Source of the DNA: Shinella lacus
GTDB taxonomy: Bacteria > Pseudomonadota > Alphaproteobacteria > Rhizobiales > Rhizobiaceae
Reading direction: 5' to 3'
Length of the DNA: 64,000 bases
NCBI RefSeq assembly: GCF_010994755.1
Contig: NZ_WHSB02000003.1
Coordinates: 248,001-312,000 of the forward strand
Part shown: positions 51,434 to 59,978 of the stretch, piece by piece
Numbering within the stretch: position 1 is the stretch's first letter
Layout: the number at the start of each line of letters is the position of its first letter
Made by a program: the position numbers and the translations under genes
The notes under the pieces: model-generated
The model's input: the letters and a program-made list of their open reading frames with translations, nothing else
What the model was told of the DNA's origin: nothing
Databases searched by the model: none

Positions 51434-52283
51434 TGCCGCGTTCCTTCCGGCTGGATTGGCCAAAACCCTGCGTGATGCGATCCAGCACGATCGCGAGGAT
51501 GACGATGCCGAGGCCGGCCTCCAGCCCCTTGCCGACGTCGAGCGTCTGGATGCCGTTCAGCACCTGTTCGCCAAGCCCGCGCGCGCCGATCATCGAGGCG
51601 ACGACGACCATCGAGAGCGCCATCATGATCGTCTGGTTGAGGCCGGCCATGATGGTGGGGGTGGCGAGCGGAAGCTCGACGCCGAAGAGGATCTGCGGCG
51701 GGCTGCCGCCGAAGGCGGTCGCGGCCTCCACCACTTCGCTGTCCACCTGGCGGATGCCGAGATCGGTCAAGCGGATGAGCGGCGGCACGGCATAGATGAT
51801 GGTGGCGAGCACCGCCGGCACCTTGCCGAGGCCGAAGAGCATGATCGCCGGAATGAGGTAGACGAAGCTCGGCATGGTCTGCATGACATCGAGCACCGGC
51901 AGCGTGATGCGCCGCATCAGTTCGCTTTTTGCCAGCCAGATGCCCATGGGAACGCCGATGGCGACGGAGATGAGGCTGGCGATCAGCATCAGCGCCAGCG
52001 TCTGCATCGTCAGGTCCCAGAGGCCGAGCGCGCCGACGGCAAACAGCATGACCGCAACGGTGACGACGAGCGAGATCTTCTTCGACGCGAACCAGGCGAG
52101 CGCCAGGAAGACGATGAAGACGGCCCACCAGGGCAGACCGCGCAGGATCCATTCGACGAAAAGGATCGCCTGGAGAAGCGTCTGCGAGATCGCCTTGAAG
52201 ACGAACCCGTAATTCACCACCAGCGACTGCACGAAGTCGTTGATCGGGCCTCGAATGGAAATATGGAAAGCTTCAGGAAACAT
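51426..52283 (-). CDS. hutW: betaine/histidine ABC permease (HutW/ProW-like)
   Basis: 285 residues with an N-terminal periplasmic-side helix (PINDFVQSLVVNYG) and six or so spans. The permease loop reads VEAATAFGGSPPQILFGVELPLATP, matching ProW/OpuAB. It pairs with the ATPase encoded next. Confidence 0.9.
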   Translation of the reverse strand: MFPEAFHISIRGPINDFVQSLVVNYGFVFKAISQTLLQAILFVEWILRGLPWWAVFIVFLALAWFASKKISLVVTVAVMLFAVGALGLWDLTMQTLALMLIASLISVAIGVPMGIWLAKSELMRRITLPVLDVMQTMPSFVYLIPAIMLFGLGKVPAVLATIIYAVPPLIRLTDLGIRQVDSEVVEAATAFGGSPPQILFGVELPLATPTIMAGLNQTIMMALSMVVVASMIGARGLGEQVLNGIQTLDVGKGLEAGLGIVILAIVLDRITQGFGQSSRKERGND

Positions 52284-52346
52284 CGATGAAATCCTCGCGC
52301 GCGCCGACCGCCGTCCCGGTGGTCAGCCCCTGTCCTGACGGGAAAA

Positions 52347-52374
52347 GGCTGCGCGCCGAAAGAGACGCGCAGCC
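52347..52374 (-). repeat. intercistronic hairpin between binding-protein and permease genes
   Basis: Perfect 9-bp arms GGCTGCGCG / CGCGCAGCC around a 10-nt loop, 7 bp after the binding-protein stop. Third example in this window of a hairpin straight after a leading binding-protein gene. Confidence 0.65.
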
Positions 52375-52380
52375 CTGCGA

Positions 52381-53415
52381 TTACTTGACGGCAGCTTCGA
52401 TGCGCGCCTTGGCGTCGGCCGAAACCCAGCCGCCCCAGACGTCGGCCTTGGTCTGGAGGAAGTTCTTGGCGGCCGCGACCGCATCGACCTTCTGGTCCGT
52501 CATGTAGGCGAGGCTGGCATTGACGTCTTCCAGCGGGAAGGTCGCCTTTTCGAGGATTTCCATGATGTCCGGCGCTTCGCCCGCAAAGGTGCTGTTGACG
52601 CCGTAGGCGACTTCAACGGAGGGGAAGGCGCAGCCGGCGTCGCGCTTGCCGTCGGCGGTGGTCAGTTCCTTCCAGCAGGCGTCGTTGTAGGCGGGCTCTT
52701 CGAGCTGGATGAGCTTGTACTTGCCCATGATCGCCGTCGGGCTCCAGTAGTAGAACAGCATCGGCTCGCCCTGGAGATAGGCGGCGGCAATGGCGGCGTC
52801 GAGCGCGGTGCCGGTGCCCGGGCGGAAGTTCACGTAGGTTTCGCCGAGCTTGTAGGCTTCGAGCTTGGCGGTGTTGACGCCCTCGCAGGTCCAGCCCGAC
52901 GGGCAATTCAGGAAGCGGCCCTTGGTGGGCTCTTCCGGGTCGAGGAACAGTTCGACGATCTTCGGGTCGGAGAGCTGCTCGACGCTCTTCAAGTCCGGCG
53001 CCTTGGCCTCGATGCCCTTTTCGGCATCGCCCTTCACCAGATATTCCGGCACGAACCAGCCTTCGGCGGCGCCCACGAAGGTCTTGCCGACCGACTTCAC
53101 CTGGCCGGCGGCGGCCGCCTTGTTCCAGACGTCGGAACGGCCGATCCACTCTTCGGCGAAGATCTGCACGTCGTTGTTGGCGGTCGCCTGTTCGAGCGTC
53201 ACGGAATTGCCGGGGATCGAATCGACCTTGCAGTCGTAACCCTTAGACAGGATTTCCTTCATGACTTCGGTGATGAAGGCGCCGCTTTCCCAGTCGATGC
53301 CCGCGAAGGTGACGGTCTTGCCGTCGCTGCAATAGGAGGCCTGAGCCGTGCCGGCGGAGCCGGCAATGAGGGCTGCGGCGGCGAGAAGCGAATATTTCAG
53401 TTTGGAATTCAGCAT
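52381..53415 (-). CDS. hutX: betaine/histidine-binding protein (HutX/ProX-like, OpuAC domain)
   Basis: 344 residues. Signal peptide to about 26 (LLAAAALIAGSAGTAQA), then an OpuAC-type binding domain with VTFAGIDWESGAFITEVMKEIL and EEWIGRSDVWN. Several tryptophans and the YYWSPTAIMGKY loop could form the aromatic cage for a quaternary amine. Start at 53415 follows AAAGGGGAAC. The S. meliloti homologue takes up histidine, proline and betaines and is induced by histidine. Confidence 0.88.
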   Translation of the reverse strand: MLNSKLKYSLLAAAALIAGSAGTAQASYCSDGKTVTFAGIDWESGAFITEVMKEILSKGYDCKVDSIPGNSVTLEQATANNDVQIFAEEWIGRSDVWNKAAAAGQVKSVGKTFVGAAEGWFVPEYLVKGDAEKGIEAKAPDLKSVEQLSDPKIVELFLDPEEPTKGRFLNCPSGWTCEGVNTAKLEAYKLGETYVNFRPGTGTALDAAIAAAYLQGEPMLFYYWSPTAIMGKYKLIQLEEPAYNDACWKELTTADGKRDAGCAFPSVEVAYGVNSTFAGEAPDIMEILEKATFPLEDVNASLAYMTDQKVDAVAAAKNFLQTKADVWGGWVSADAKARIEAAVK

Positions 53416-53536
53416 TTCAGTTCCCCTTTTTGATGATGGTAACGATGAAAACCAGATTTTTCAGGCGGCCACCGGTGTGGCCTCAGGTCATGCGCAGCCT
53501 CCGCGACCTCAGGCCGCCTGTTCATTAAGTTCACTA

Positions 53537-53552
53537 TACAACTTGTCTTGTA
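53537..53552. promoter_or_regulatory. candidate HutC-type operator, transporter side
   Basis: TACAACTTGTCTTGTA has TACAA/TTGTA arms around six bases, resembling the TTGTA...TACAA sites of HutC-group GntR repressors. It lies 122 bp before the binding-protein gene. Confidence 0.45.
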
Positions 53553-53764
53553 ATGAATGTCATATCGCCCTGCAAGGCGCATCTTCGTCCGCGACATTGG
53601 ATGTCGCATTAAGTGCTGGCGGTGGATTGGTGCATTTATGGCCCGGCCGGCGTACAAGTCCTGTTTTTCGGGCGGTCCGGCCTATTTTCCAGGCTTTTCG
53701 GGGCATCTTGACGCGGAGAAAACCCGTCGCGCAAAGCCCATTGGAATCCATCAATAAAAGGCTA

Positions 53765-53782
53765 AAGTTGTATATGTAACTT
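53765..53782. promoter_or_regulatory. candidate HutC-type operator, regulator side
   Basis: AAGTTGTATATGTAACTT has AAGTT/AACTT arms around GTATATGT and carries the TTGTATA half-site. It lies 108 bp before the regulator gene. Confidence 0.45.
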
Positions 53783-53889
53783 GATGGAGGATAGTAGACA
53801 AGTGGATGGCGCTGGATGAAAACTGTGCTTACTTTATCCGGCATATTTTGTAAGCAGGTACTGAGGTTTGAACGCGGGGAGCCACGGCA

Positions 53890-54630
53890 ATGCTGAATGA
53901 AGACGCCGGACTGCTGGCGAAGGATGCGGGCGAGCGCGGCGCGCCGATCTACGAGCGCATGAAGACGCAGATCCGGGCGAAGATCGAAACCGGCGAATGG
54001 CCGGTCAATCACCGCATTCCCTCGGAGAACGAGTTGGTGGACATGCTGGGCGTCAGCCGCATGACGGCGAACCGGGCGCTGCGCGAACTCGCCAACGAGG
54101 GCGTCATCACCCGCGTGCAGGGCAAGGGCTCGTTCGTGGCGCCGAAGAAGCGCAGCGCACCGGCGCTCGGCGTGCGCAACATCGCCGATGAAATCCTGGA
54201 GCGCGGCTCGGTCCATCGCATCGAGCTCATCCTCGCCCAGAGCGAGACCTGCGGCCACGAACTGGCGGCGGCGCTGGAACTCGATGTCGGCGCGCAGTCC
54301 TTCCACTCCGTCATCGTGCACAATGAGGACGACGTGCCGATCCAGTTGGAAGACCGCTTCGTCAATCCCGCCATCGCGCCGGATTATCTGGAGCAGGATT
54401 TTTCCCACACCACGCCGAACGCCTTTTTGACGAGCATCGCGCCGATCGCCAAGACCGAGCAGTTCATCGAGGCGGTGCTGCCGCAGCCCTGGGAGTGCAA
54501 GGTGCTGGCGATTGCCCGCTCTGAGCCTTGCATCCTGATCCGCCGCCGCACCTGGTCGCAGGACCGCGTGGTGACGACGGTGCGCCTGCTCTATCCCGGT
54601 TCGCGCTACCGCCTCCAGAGCAATTTCTGA
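53890..54630 (+). CDS. hutC: GntR/HutC-family repressor
   Basis: 246 residues. GntR winged helix (IYERMKTQIRAKIETGEW, RIPSENELVDMLGVSRMTANRALRE) and a UTRA ligand domain with EDRFVNP and a YPGSRYRL end, the HutC signature. HutC proteins sense urocanate; if the divergent lyase makes thiourocanate or urocanate from a betaine, the same effector logic holds. It ends 3 bp from the convergent hexosaminidase gene. Confidence 0.85.
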   Translation: MLNEDAGLLAKDAGERGAPIYERMKTQIRAKIETGEWPVNHRIPSENELVDMLGVSRMTANRALRELANEGVITRVQGKGSFVAPKKRSAPALGVRNIADEILERGSVHRIELILAQSETCGHELAAALELDVGAQSFHSVIVHNEDDVPIQLEDRFVNPAIAPDYLEQDFSHTTPNAFLTSIAPIAKTEQFIEAVLPQPWECKVLAIARSEPCILIRRRTWSQDRVVTTVRLLYPGSRYRLQSNF

Positions 54631-54633
54631 CGC

Positions 54634-56616
54634 TTATGAATAGAGCGCCGGCATGAGGCCGGCAGAGGCCCGGAAGCGTTCCCAGGATTTGTGCTCCGGC
54701 TGCGTCCAGCCGGTTTCGGCGATGGCCGAAAGGCGCGGGAAAACGAGGCGGTCGAAGACCGCGCGGTCCAGCATGGGTTCGGACCATATGCACGCCTGCA
54801 CGCCCCGCAGCTTCTCCTTCTGCGCAGCACTCCAGCCGGCGATGGGATCGAAGGCATAGGTCGCTTCCGGCGTCGAGGCGCCGGCCCAGCTTGCGCCCGG
54901 CTCGTCCCAGTCGGGGCTGTGCGCCATGTCGAGGTAATAGGCCTGGCCGGGGCAGACGACCATGCTGTAACCCTCGCCGGCAAGGGCCGCCGAAACCGCC
55001 ACGTCCCGCCAGCCGCAGAGATAGGTGGCCTCCTTGTCGATGACATTGCCATGCGCGGCCTCCTGCCAGCCGCCGGTGATGCAGCCCTCGGCGGCGAGGA
55101 ATTTTTGCACACGCTCCAGGAACAGCGCCTGGAGCGCGGCCGCCCCGGACCCCTCGATGGCATCGGCGCCGTGGGTGTTGGTGATCACGTTGAGCCTTTT
55201 GGCATGGGCCTCGGCCATGGCGTCGCCGCCGATCGCGCGCAGTTTTGCCAGCGCCTCCGGCGAGCCGGACCAGGCGCCGATCGGCACCTCGTCGGCGCCG
55301 ATGTGGATCGTGCGGAAAGGGAACAACTCGATGAGTTCCCTGAGAATGGTTTCCATCACCTCGTAGGTTTTTTCGCGCGCCGGGTTGAGGCAATTGTCCG
55401 GAAAACCCTGAACGGAGAAATAGCTGCCCTTTTCCTGCGGGTCGCGCAGGTCCGGAATGGCCTGCTGCAGGGCGTGGCAATGGCCGGGGACGTCGATCTC
55501 CGGCACGATCTCGATACCGATCTCCCGTCCATAAGCGACGATCTCGCGGATGGCGGCCTTGGTGTAATAACCGCCGCTGCGCTCCGGCCCGGTGCCGAGC
55601 AAAGGCGGGATCGCAAGACCGTGGCCGCGCCAGGCGCCGACTTCGGTGAGCGCCGTATAGGCATCGATCTCGACGCGCCAGGCTTCGTCGTCCGAGAGGT
55701 GCCAGTGGAAACGGTTGAGCTTGTTCCAGGCGAGGATGGCGAGCAGCCGCTTGATCTCGGCTTCGCCGTAGAACTGGCGGGCAACGTCGAGATGCAGCCC
55801 GCGCCAGCCCATGGCGGGTACGTCGGCAATCCGCCCTTCGGCGGGGAAACTATAGGTCTGCGGAAAATGCCGCGCGCCGCGCAAGACCTGGCCGAGCGTC
55901 ACGAGGCCGTAGAACAGGCCGGTCTCGGTGGAGGCCGCAATCGTGACCGAGCCGGGGGAGAACGTGACCTCGTAGGCTTCCGCGGCAAAGCCGTCCCTGC
56001 GGTGGAGATGTACCGGCATACCGCCTTCCTCGGCGGGCCGCACGATGCCCTCGACGGCGAAGAGCGCCTCGACCAGCCGGGTGAAGGCTGTGGCCGCCGC
56101 CGTGGCCTTTGCGCCGTCTGTGACAAGCGTCAGCCCCGGCGGCACGGCATTACGGCCGGAGACCGCGACATGGTTGGGCCAGGGGATGACCGAGACCGGT
56201 ACCGGCGCGTTCGCGGGGACCGGAAAGGGTTCCACGCCGCGCTTCGGCGCTGCATTGCCGCCCATGCGCTGCGTTGGCGAGGTGGTGAGTGCCAGCGTGC
56301 TGCCGTCGTCGAAGGCGAGATAGGCGCCGCGCGCGCCATCCGTCCAATGCTGGAGGGCGAAGCCCAGACCCTTGATGGTGATGGTCCAGGTGGCGCCGGG
56401 CTCCAGCACGAAGCCCTCCGGCGGCAGGAGTTCCGTGAAGGTGGAGAGCGTCCTGCCGACCGTGCCGCCCTCGGCGACGGCCGTGGCATCGACCTGGCAG
56501 GAGCCGCTGAAACACAGCCGGAAGCCGCGGATCGCACCTGTGCCGAGGTTTTTGAGGCTCAGGCTGTAGGCCTGCTCCGCAGGAAGCCACAGGGTCTCGA
56601 AGTCGAGTGTCGGCAT
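54634..56616 (-). CDS. beta-N-acetylhexosaminidase (GH20)
   Basis: 660 residues. An N-terminal beta-rich part (to about 135), a GH20 alpha/beta domain, then the barrel with GWRGLHLDVARQFY, FHWHLSDDEAWRVEI and the catalytic Asp-Glu pair in IHIGADEVP; WSEPMLD near the end closes the site. It removes terminal GlcNAc/GalNAc from chitooligosaccharides or glycans. No signal peptide is seen, so it likely acts on imported oligosaccharides. The next gene upstream is a GNAT enzyme 8 bp away. Confidence 0.92.
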   Translation of the reverse strand: MPTLDFETLWLPAEQAYSLSLKNLGTGAIRGFRLCFSGSCQVDATAVAEGGTVGRTLSTFTELLPPEGFVLEPGATWTITIKGLGFALQHWTDGARGAYLAFDDGSTLALTTSPTQRMGGNAAPKRGVEPFPVPANAPVPVSVIPWPNHVAVSGRNAVPPGLTLVTDGAKATAAATAFTRLVEALFAVEGIVRPAEEGGMPVHLHRRDGFAAEAYEVTFSPGSVTIAASTETGLFYGLVTLGQVLRGARHFPQTYSFPAEGRIADVPAMGWRGLHLDVARQFYGEAEIKRLLAILAWNKLNRFHWHLSDDEAWRVEIDAYTALTEVGAWRGHGLAIPPLLGTGPERSGGYYTKAAIREIVAYGREIGIEIVPEIDVPGHCHALQQAIPDLRDPQEKGSYFSVQGFPDNCLNPAREKTYEVMETILRELIELFPFRTIHIGADEVPIGAWSGSPEALAKLRAIGGDAMAEAHAKRLNVITNTHGADAIEGSGAAALQALFLERVQKFLAAEGCITGGWQEAAHGNVIDKEATYLCGWRDVAVSAALAGEGYSMVVCPGQAYYLDMAHSPDWDEPGASWAGASTPEATYAFDPIAGWSAAQKEKLRGVQACIWSEPMLDRAVFDRLVFPRLSAIAETGWTQPEHKSWERFRASAGLMPALYS

Positions 56617-56624
56617 GGGGTTTC

Positions 56625-57095
56625 CTAGACGTCGAGCATGCCGGCGTAGACGCCGGGCGCGGAATTGGGGATGGCGGTGGCGCCGACCGTCTTCTCATAG
56701 AAGGCCGAGGGGCCGACATCGCCGATGATGGCATAGCCGTAGCCCATGGTCTTGAGGTCGAAGAGGCTTGCGAGCAGCAGCGCATGGCCGATGCCGAGGC
56801 CGCGCGCCGCCTCGTCGACGCCGGTCGGCCCGAAGAAGCCGCGGGCGATCGATTCATGGCAGGCGAAGCCGACGAGTTTTTTCGCCCGCGTCGCGATGAA
56901 GCAGGTGGGCGGCTGGCGCGTCAGCGCGACCGCGACCTCGCTCGACCAGCCCGTTTCGAACGTTTCCGCCACCCATTCGGTGACGAGCCGGGCTTCGGGT
57001 GCCAGCGGCCGGCGGATCGTCACGCCCGCTTCCGCCACGCGCGCATCGAGCGCCGGATCGGGTTTCAGCAGCGAGAGATTGACGAGATAATCCAC
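56625..57095 (-). CDS. GNAT-family N-acetyltransferase
   Basis: 156 residues from a GTG at 57095 that follows TGAGGAGGCCATC; the longer in-frame ATG at 57161 has no site. The acetyl-CoA loop is DEAARGLGIGHALLLAS, preceded by VGFACHESIARGFFGP and followed by YGYAIIGDVGPSAFYEK. The substrate is unknown; pairing with a hexosaminidase may suggest an amino-sugar, but such pairs are not diagnostic. Confidence 0.8.
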   Translation of the reverse strand: MDYLVNLSLLKPDPALDARVAEAGVTIRRPLAPEARLVTEWVAETFETGWSSEVAVALTRQPPTCFIATRAKKLVGFACHESIARGFFGPTGVDEAARGLGIGHALLLASLFDLKTMGYGYAIIGDVGPSAFYEKTVGATAIPNSAPGVYAGMLDV

Positions 57096-57348
57096 GATGG
57101 CCTCCTCAGGTTCGACAGGGCGCGTGCCCGTCCTCCTTGCGGAATCTGGTAGTAAATCCACTCGATTTAATCAAACGGCCATTTGGAGAGGCGAGGGAGC
57201 GGCAGCGGGCCTGCCGCAAAAAGATTGCGCCGGGCGGCCCTTATGGCGCCAACAATAACTCCATCAGGCGGGTCGCTTGGAAAACCATATCTATAAAATC
57301 TATGTAATATCTAGATTATTGTCCTCATTGGCTTGCCAGGAGGATACC

Positions 57349-57936
57349 ATGCCCAAGACCGAATCCAACCCCATTACGCTCGGAACCCGCGCACCGGACT
57401 TCATCCTGCCGGATGCGGACGGCAATCTGTTCACTCTTGCCGAATTCAAGGACAGCCCCGCGCTGCTCGTCGCCTTCATCTCGAACCGCTGCCCCTTCGT
57501 GGTGCTGATCCGCGAGGCGCTCGCCGAATTTGCCCGCGAGCATGCCGGCCAGGGCCTCGCCGTCGTGGCGATCAACAGCAATGACGGCGCGGCGCATCCC
57601 GAGGAAACGCTGGAGCGCGTCGGCGCCGAGGTGAAGACCTACGGCTACGGCTTCCCCTACCTCAAGGATGCCTCGCAGGGCGTCGCCAAGGCCTATGGTG
57701 CGGCCTGCACGCCGGATTTCTTCCTCTATGACCGCGAGCGCAAGCTCGCCTATCACGGCCAGTTCGACGATGCCCGCCCGGGCAATGGCAAGGACGTGAC
57801 GGGTGCCGACCTGCGCGCGGCCGTCGCTGCCGTGCTGAAGGGCGAGGCCGCCGGCTCGGCCCAGACCCCGTCGATCGGCTGCAACATCAAGTGGACCGCC
57901 GGCAACGAACCCTCCTGGTTCTCCGCCGCCGCCTGA
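57349..57936 (+). CDS. redoxin (AhpC/TSA-like) protein
   Basis: 195 residues with a thioredoxin fold: GTRAPDFILPDADGNLFTL, then SNRCPFV with a single Cys where resolving pairs would be CxxC, and a later cysteine in AACTPDFFLYD. The C-terminal extension has PSIGCNIKW, a conserved tail of this redoxin group. It is probably a thiol peroxidase or electron carrier. Start at 57349 follows CCAGGAGGATACC. A hairpin separates it from the flavoprotein operon. Confidence 0.8.
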   Translation: MPKTESNPITLGTRAPDFILPDADGNLFTLAEFKDSPALLVAFISNRCPFVVLIREALAEFAREHAGQGLAVVAINSNDGAAHPEETLERVGAEVKTYGYGFPYLKDASQGVAKAYGAACTPDFFLYDRERKLAYHGQFDDARPGNGKDVTGADLRAAVAAVLKGEAAGSAQTPSIGCNIKWTAGNEPSWFSAAA

Positions 57937-57948
57937 ACAGGCATGCCC

Positions 57949-57970
57949 TGCCGGCCCGCGAGGGCCGGCA
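57949..57970 (+). terminator. hairpin after the redoxin gene
   Basis: Perfect 9-bp arms TGCCGGCCC / GGGCCGGCA with a 4-nt loop, 12 bp after the stop codon, followed by ccgtcttctc. A weak terminator is likely. Confidence 0.55.
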
Positions 57971-58000
57971 CCGTCTTCTCACCCCAAAAACCGGACCATC

Positions 58001-59629
58001 ATGGCATCGCGTCGCAAGGAACAGCCCACGCAGGACGGGCGCCGCATCGAAACGGACGTGCTCGTCGTCGGCGGCGGGCCATCTGCCGCCTGGGCGGCGC
58101 TGTCGGCGGCCGAGGCCGGCGCGCGCGTCGTGCTGGCCGACAAGGGCTATCACGGCACGAGCGGTGCGACGGCCCCCTCCAACACCGGCACCTGGTGCGT
58201 TCCGCCGGGCGAGGGCCGCGCGGCGTCCGTCGAGCAGCGCTTCAAGCGCACCGCGGGCCTTGCCGATCGCCGCTGGATGCTGCGCTCCGCCGACCGGGCC
58301 TATGAGAACCTGCAGAAACTCGTCGAATGGGGTTATCCGTTCCCGACCGAGGAGGACGGCAGTCTCTACATTGCCAACCTTCGCGGGCCGGATTACATGC
58401 GCTTCATGCGCCAGCGCGTGCAGAAGGCCGGCGTCACCATTCTCGACCACCATCCGATCCTGGAGCTGCTCGGCGACGAAAATTATGTCGGCGGGGCCGC
58501 GGGATTGGCACGCCGCAACGGCGCGAGCTTCGAGGTTTCCGCGGGCGCGGTCGTGCTCGCGACGGGCGGCTGCGCCTTCTTCGAGCGCATCCTCGGCGGC
58601 ACCGGCCTGACCGGCGACGGCTATCTCTTCGCCGCGGAAGCGGGCGCCGCCCTGTCCGGCATGGAATTCACCGGCAAATACACGCTCGCCCCGCATGGCT
58701 CGTCGCTCAACAAGGGCCTGCCCTTCCGCTGGGCGACCTTCTACCGCGCCGACGGCGAGGTGCTGCGCGATGCCAAGGGCGAGCCCGTGACGAACGGCAT
58801 CGGCGGCGGCGAGCGGCGGGTGGCGGAAGCCATGCTGTCCGGCCCGGTCTTTGCCCGGCTCGATCTCGCCGAGCCCGCCATGCAGGATTGGCTGCGGCGC
58901 GGCCAGCCGAACTGTTTCCAGCCCTATGAGCGCATGGGCATCAACCCGTTCGAAGAACTCTTCCGCATCGACCTCAAATATGAGGGTACGGTGCGCGGCA
59001 CCGGCGGCATCCGCATCGTCACATCCGATTGCGGCACCGGCATTTTCGGCCTCTATGCCGCCGGTGATGCGGCCAGCCGCGAAAACGTGACCGGCGGCAT
59101 TTCAGGCGGCGGTGCCATCAATGCCTCCTGGGCCATCTCCAGCGGCTGGTGGGCCGGCCATGGCGCAGCACACCACGCCCGCCGCCGGCAGGGCCGCGAC
59201 AGCACGCGATTGCAGCCGCTCGGCACGACGGGCCTGCGCGGCAGCGCCGAGCGCGAGGACGTCGACCTCGCCGCCGCGGCCCGCACCGCGCACGACCAGA
59301 TCGCCCCGCTCGACAAGAGCTATTGGCGCACGGCGGAGACGCTGGAGGCAAGCCGCAGCACGCTCGAAGACCTCTGGTCAAGACTGAACCGGGCTCCGCC
59401 TGCCGCCGGCATCGAACGCCTGCGCTCCCGCGAAGTCGCCTCGGTCACCGCCAGCGCCCGCTGGACCGTCGCCGCAGCCTCGCTGCGCACCGAAAGCCGC
59501 GGCGTGCACCGTCGCCACGATTTCCCCGCCGAGAGCGACGCCCAGGCCAACCGCATCATCGTCTCCGGCCTCGACCGGGTAACGGCGGTGCGCGAAGACC
59601 TTGCCCTCGAAACCGCGCTGGAGGGCTGA
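58001..59629 (+). CDS. FAD-dependent oxidoreductase (fumarate reductase/AprA-like flavoprotein)
   Basis: 542 residues. ETDVLVVGGGPSAAWAALSAAEAG is the FAD dinucleotide loop and LFAAEAGAALSGMEFTGKYT the second flavin block; GLYAAGDAASRENVTGGISGGGAI matches the FAD-ribityl motif of the succinate/fumarate and APS reductase flavoprotein family. The next gene encodes a 2[4Fe-4S] ferredoxin, as in AprA-AprB. With a sulfonate-type ABC transporter downstream, reduction or oxidation of a sulfur compound is likely, but the substrate is not known. Confidence 0.82.
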   Translation: MASRRKEQPTQDGRRIETDVLVVGGGPSAAWAALSAAEAGARVVLADKGYHGTSGATAPSNTGTWCVPPGEGRAASVEQRFKRTAGLADRRWMLRSADRAYENLQKLVEWGYPFPTEEDGSLYIANLRGPDYMRFMRQRVQKAGVTILDHHPILELLGDENYVGGAAGLARRNGASFEVSAGAVVLATGGCAFFERILGGTGLTGDGYLFAAEAGAALSGMEFTGKYTLAPHGSSLNKGLPFRWATFYRADGEVLRDAKGEPVTNGIGGGERRVAEAMLSGPVFARLDLAEPAMQDWLRRGQPNCFQPYERMGINPFEELFRIDLKYEGTVRGTGGIRIVTSDCGTGIFGLYAAGDAASRENVTGGISGGGAINASWAISSGWWAGHGAAHHARRRQGRDSTRLQPLGTTGLRGSAEREDVDLAAAARTAHDQIAPLDKSYWRTAETLEASRSTLEDLWSRLNRAPPAAGIERLRSREVASVTASARWTVAAASLRTESRGVHRRHDFPAESDAQANRIIVSGLDRVTAVREDLALETALEG

Positions 59630-59632
59630 GCG

Positions 59633-59962
59633 ATGATCGAAGTCATCTCCGTCGATCGCTGCATCCGCTGCGATATCTGCGAACGCATCTGTCCGGCTTT
59701 CGTTTTCGACCGCGACGAGACGGGCCTGCCCGTCATCGCCCGCCAGGACGACTGCCAGACCTGCTTCCTCTGCGAAATCTACTGCCCGACCGATGCCCTC
59801 TACGTCGCCGAACATGCGGATGGCCCGATCGGCATCACCGAGCCCGACGTCCTCGAACGCGACCTCTTCGGCGCCTATGCCCGCTCCCTTGGCTGGAGCC
59901 GCGGGCGCGCCGGAGGCGCACAGAACGACCCGACCCGCCACATCCGCGTGGCGCAGGTCTGA
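59633..59962 (+). CDS. 2[4Fe-4S] ferredoxin
   Basis: 109 residues. Two cluster motifs are complete: CIRCDICERICP (about residues 9-20) and CQTCFLCEIYCP (about 43-54). The C-terminal 45 residues are an extension beyond the ferredoxin fold, as in AprB-like subunits. Three bp after the flavoprotein gene; probably its electron-transfer subunit. Confidence 0.9.
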   Translation: MIEVISVDRCIRCDICERICPAFVFDRDETGLPVIARQDDCQTCFLCEIYCPTDALYVAEHADGPIGITEPDVLERDLFGAYARSLGWSRGRAGGAQNDPTRHIRVAQV

Positions 59963-59978
59963 GAAGGAGACTTTGACC

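Larger units (their letters stand above)
53416..53889. other. divergent regulatory region of the hut-like operon
   Basis: This 474-bp gap lies between the binding-protein gene and its GntR-type regulator. It contains two A/T-rich candidate operators (53537-53552 and 53765-53782). Short ORFs on both strands here lack ribosome sites and look spurious; I see no RNA gene. The unusual length for this window leaves room for an undetected small RNA. Confidence 0.6.

Noticed and set aside
53409-53779. Short ORFs in the hut divergent region on both strands
   Set aside because: None has a ribosome site or recognisable motif, and they overlap the candidate operators.
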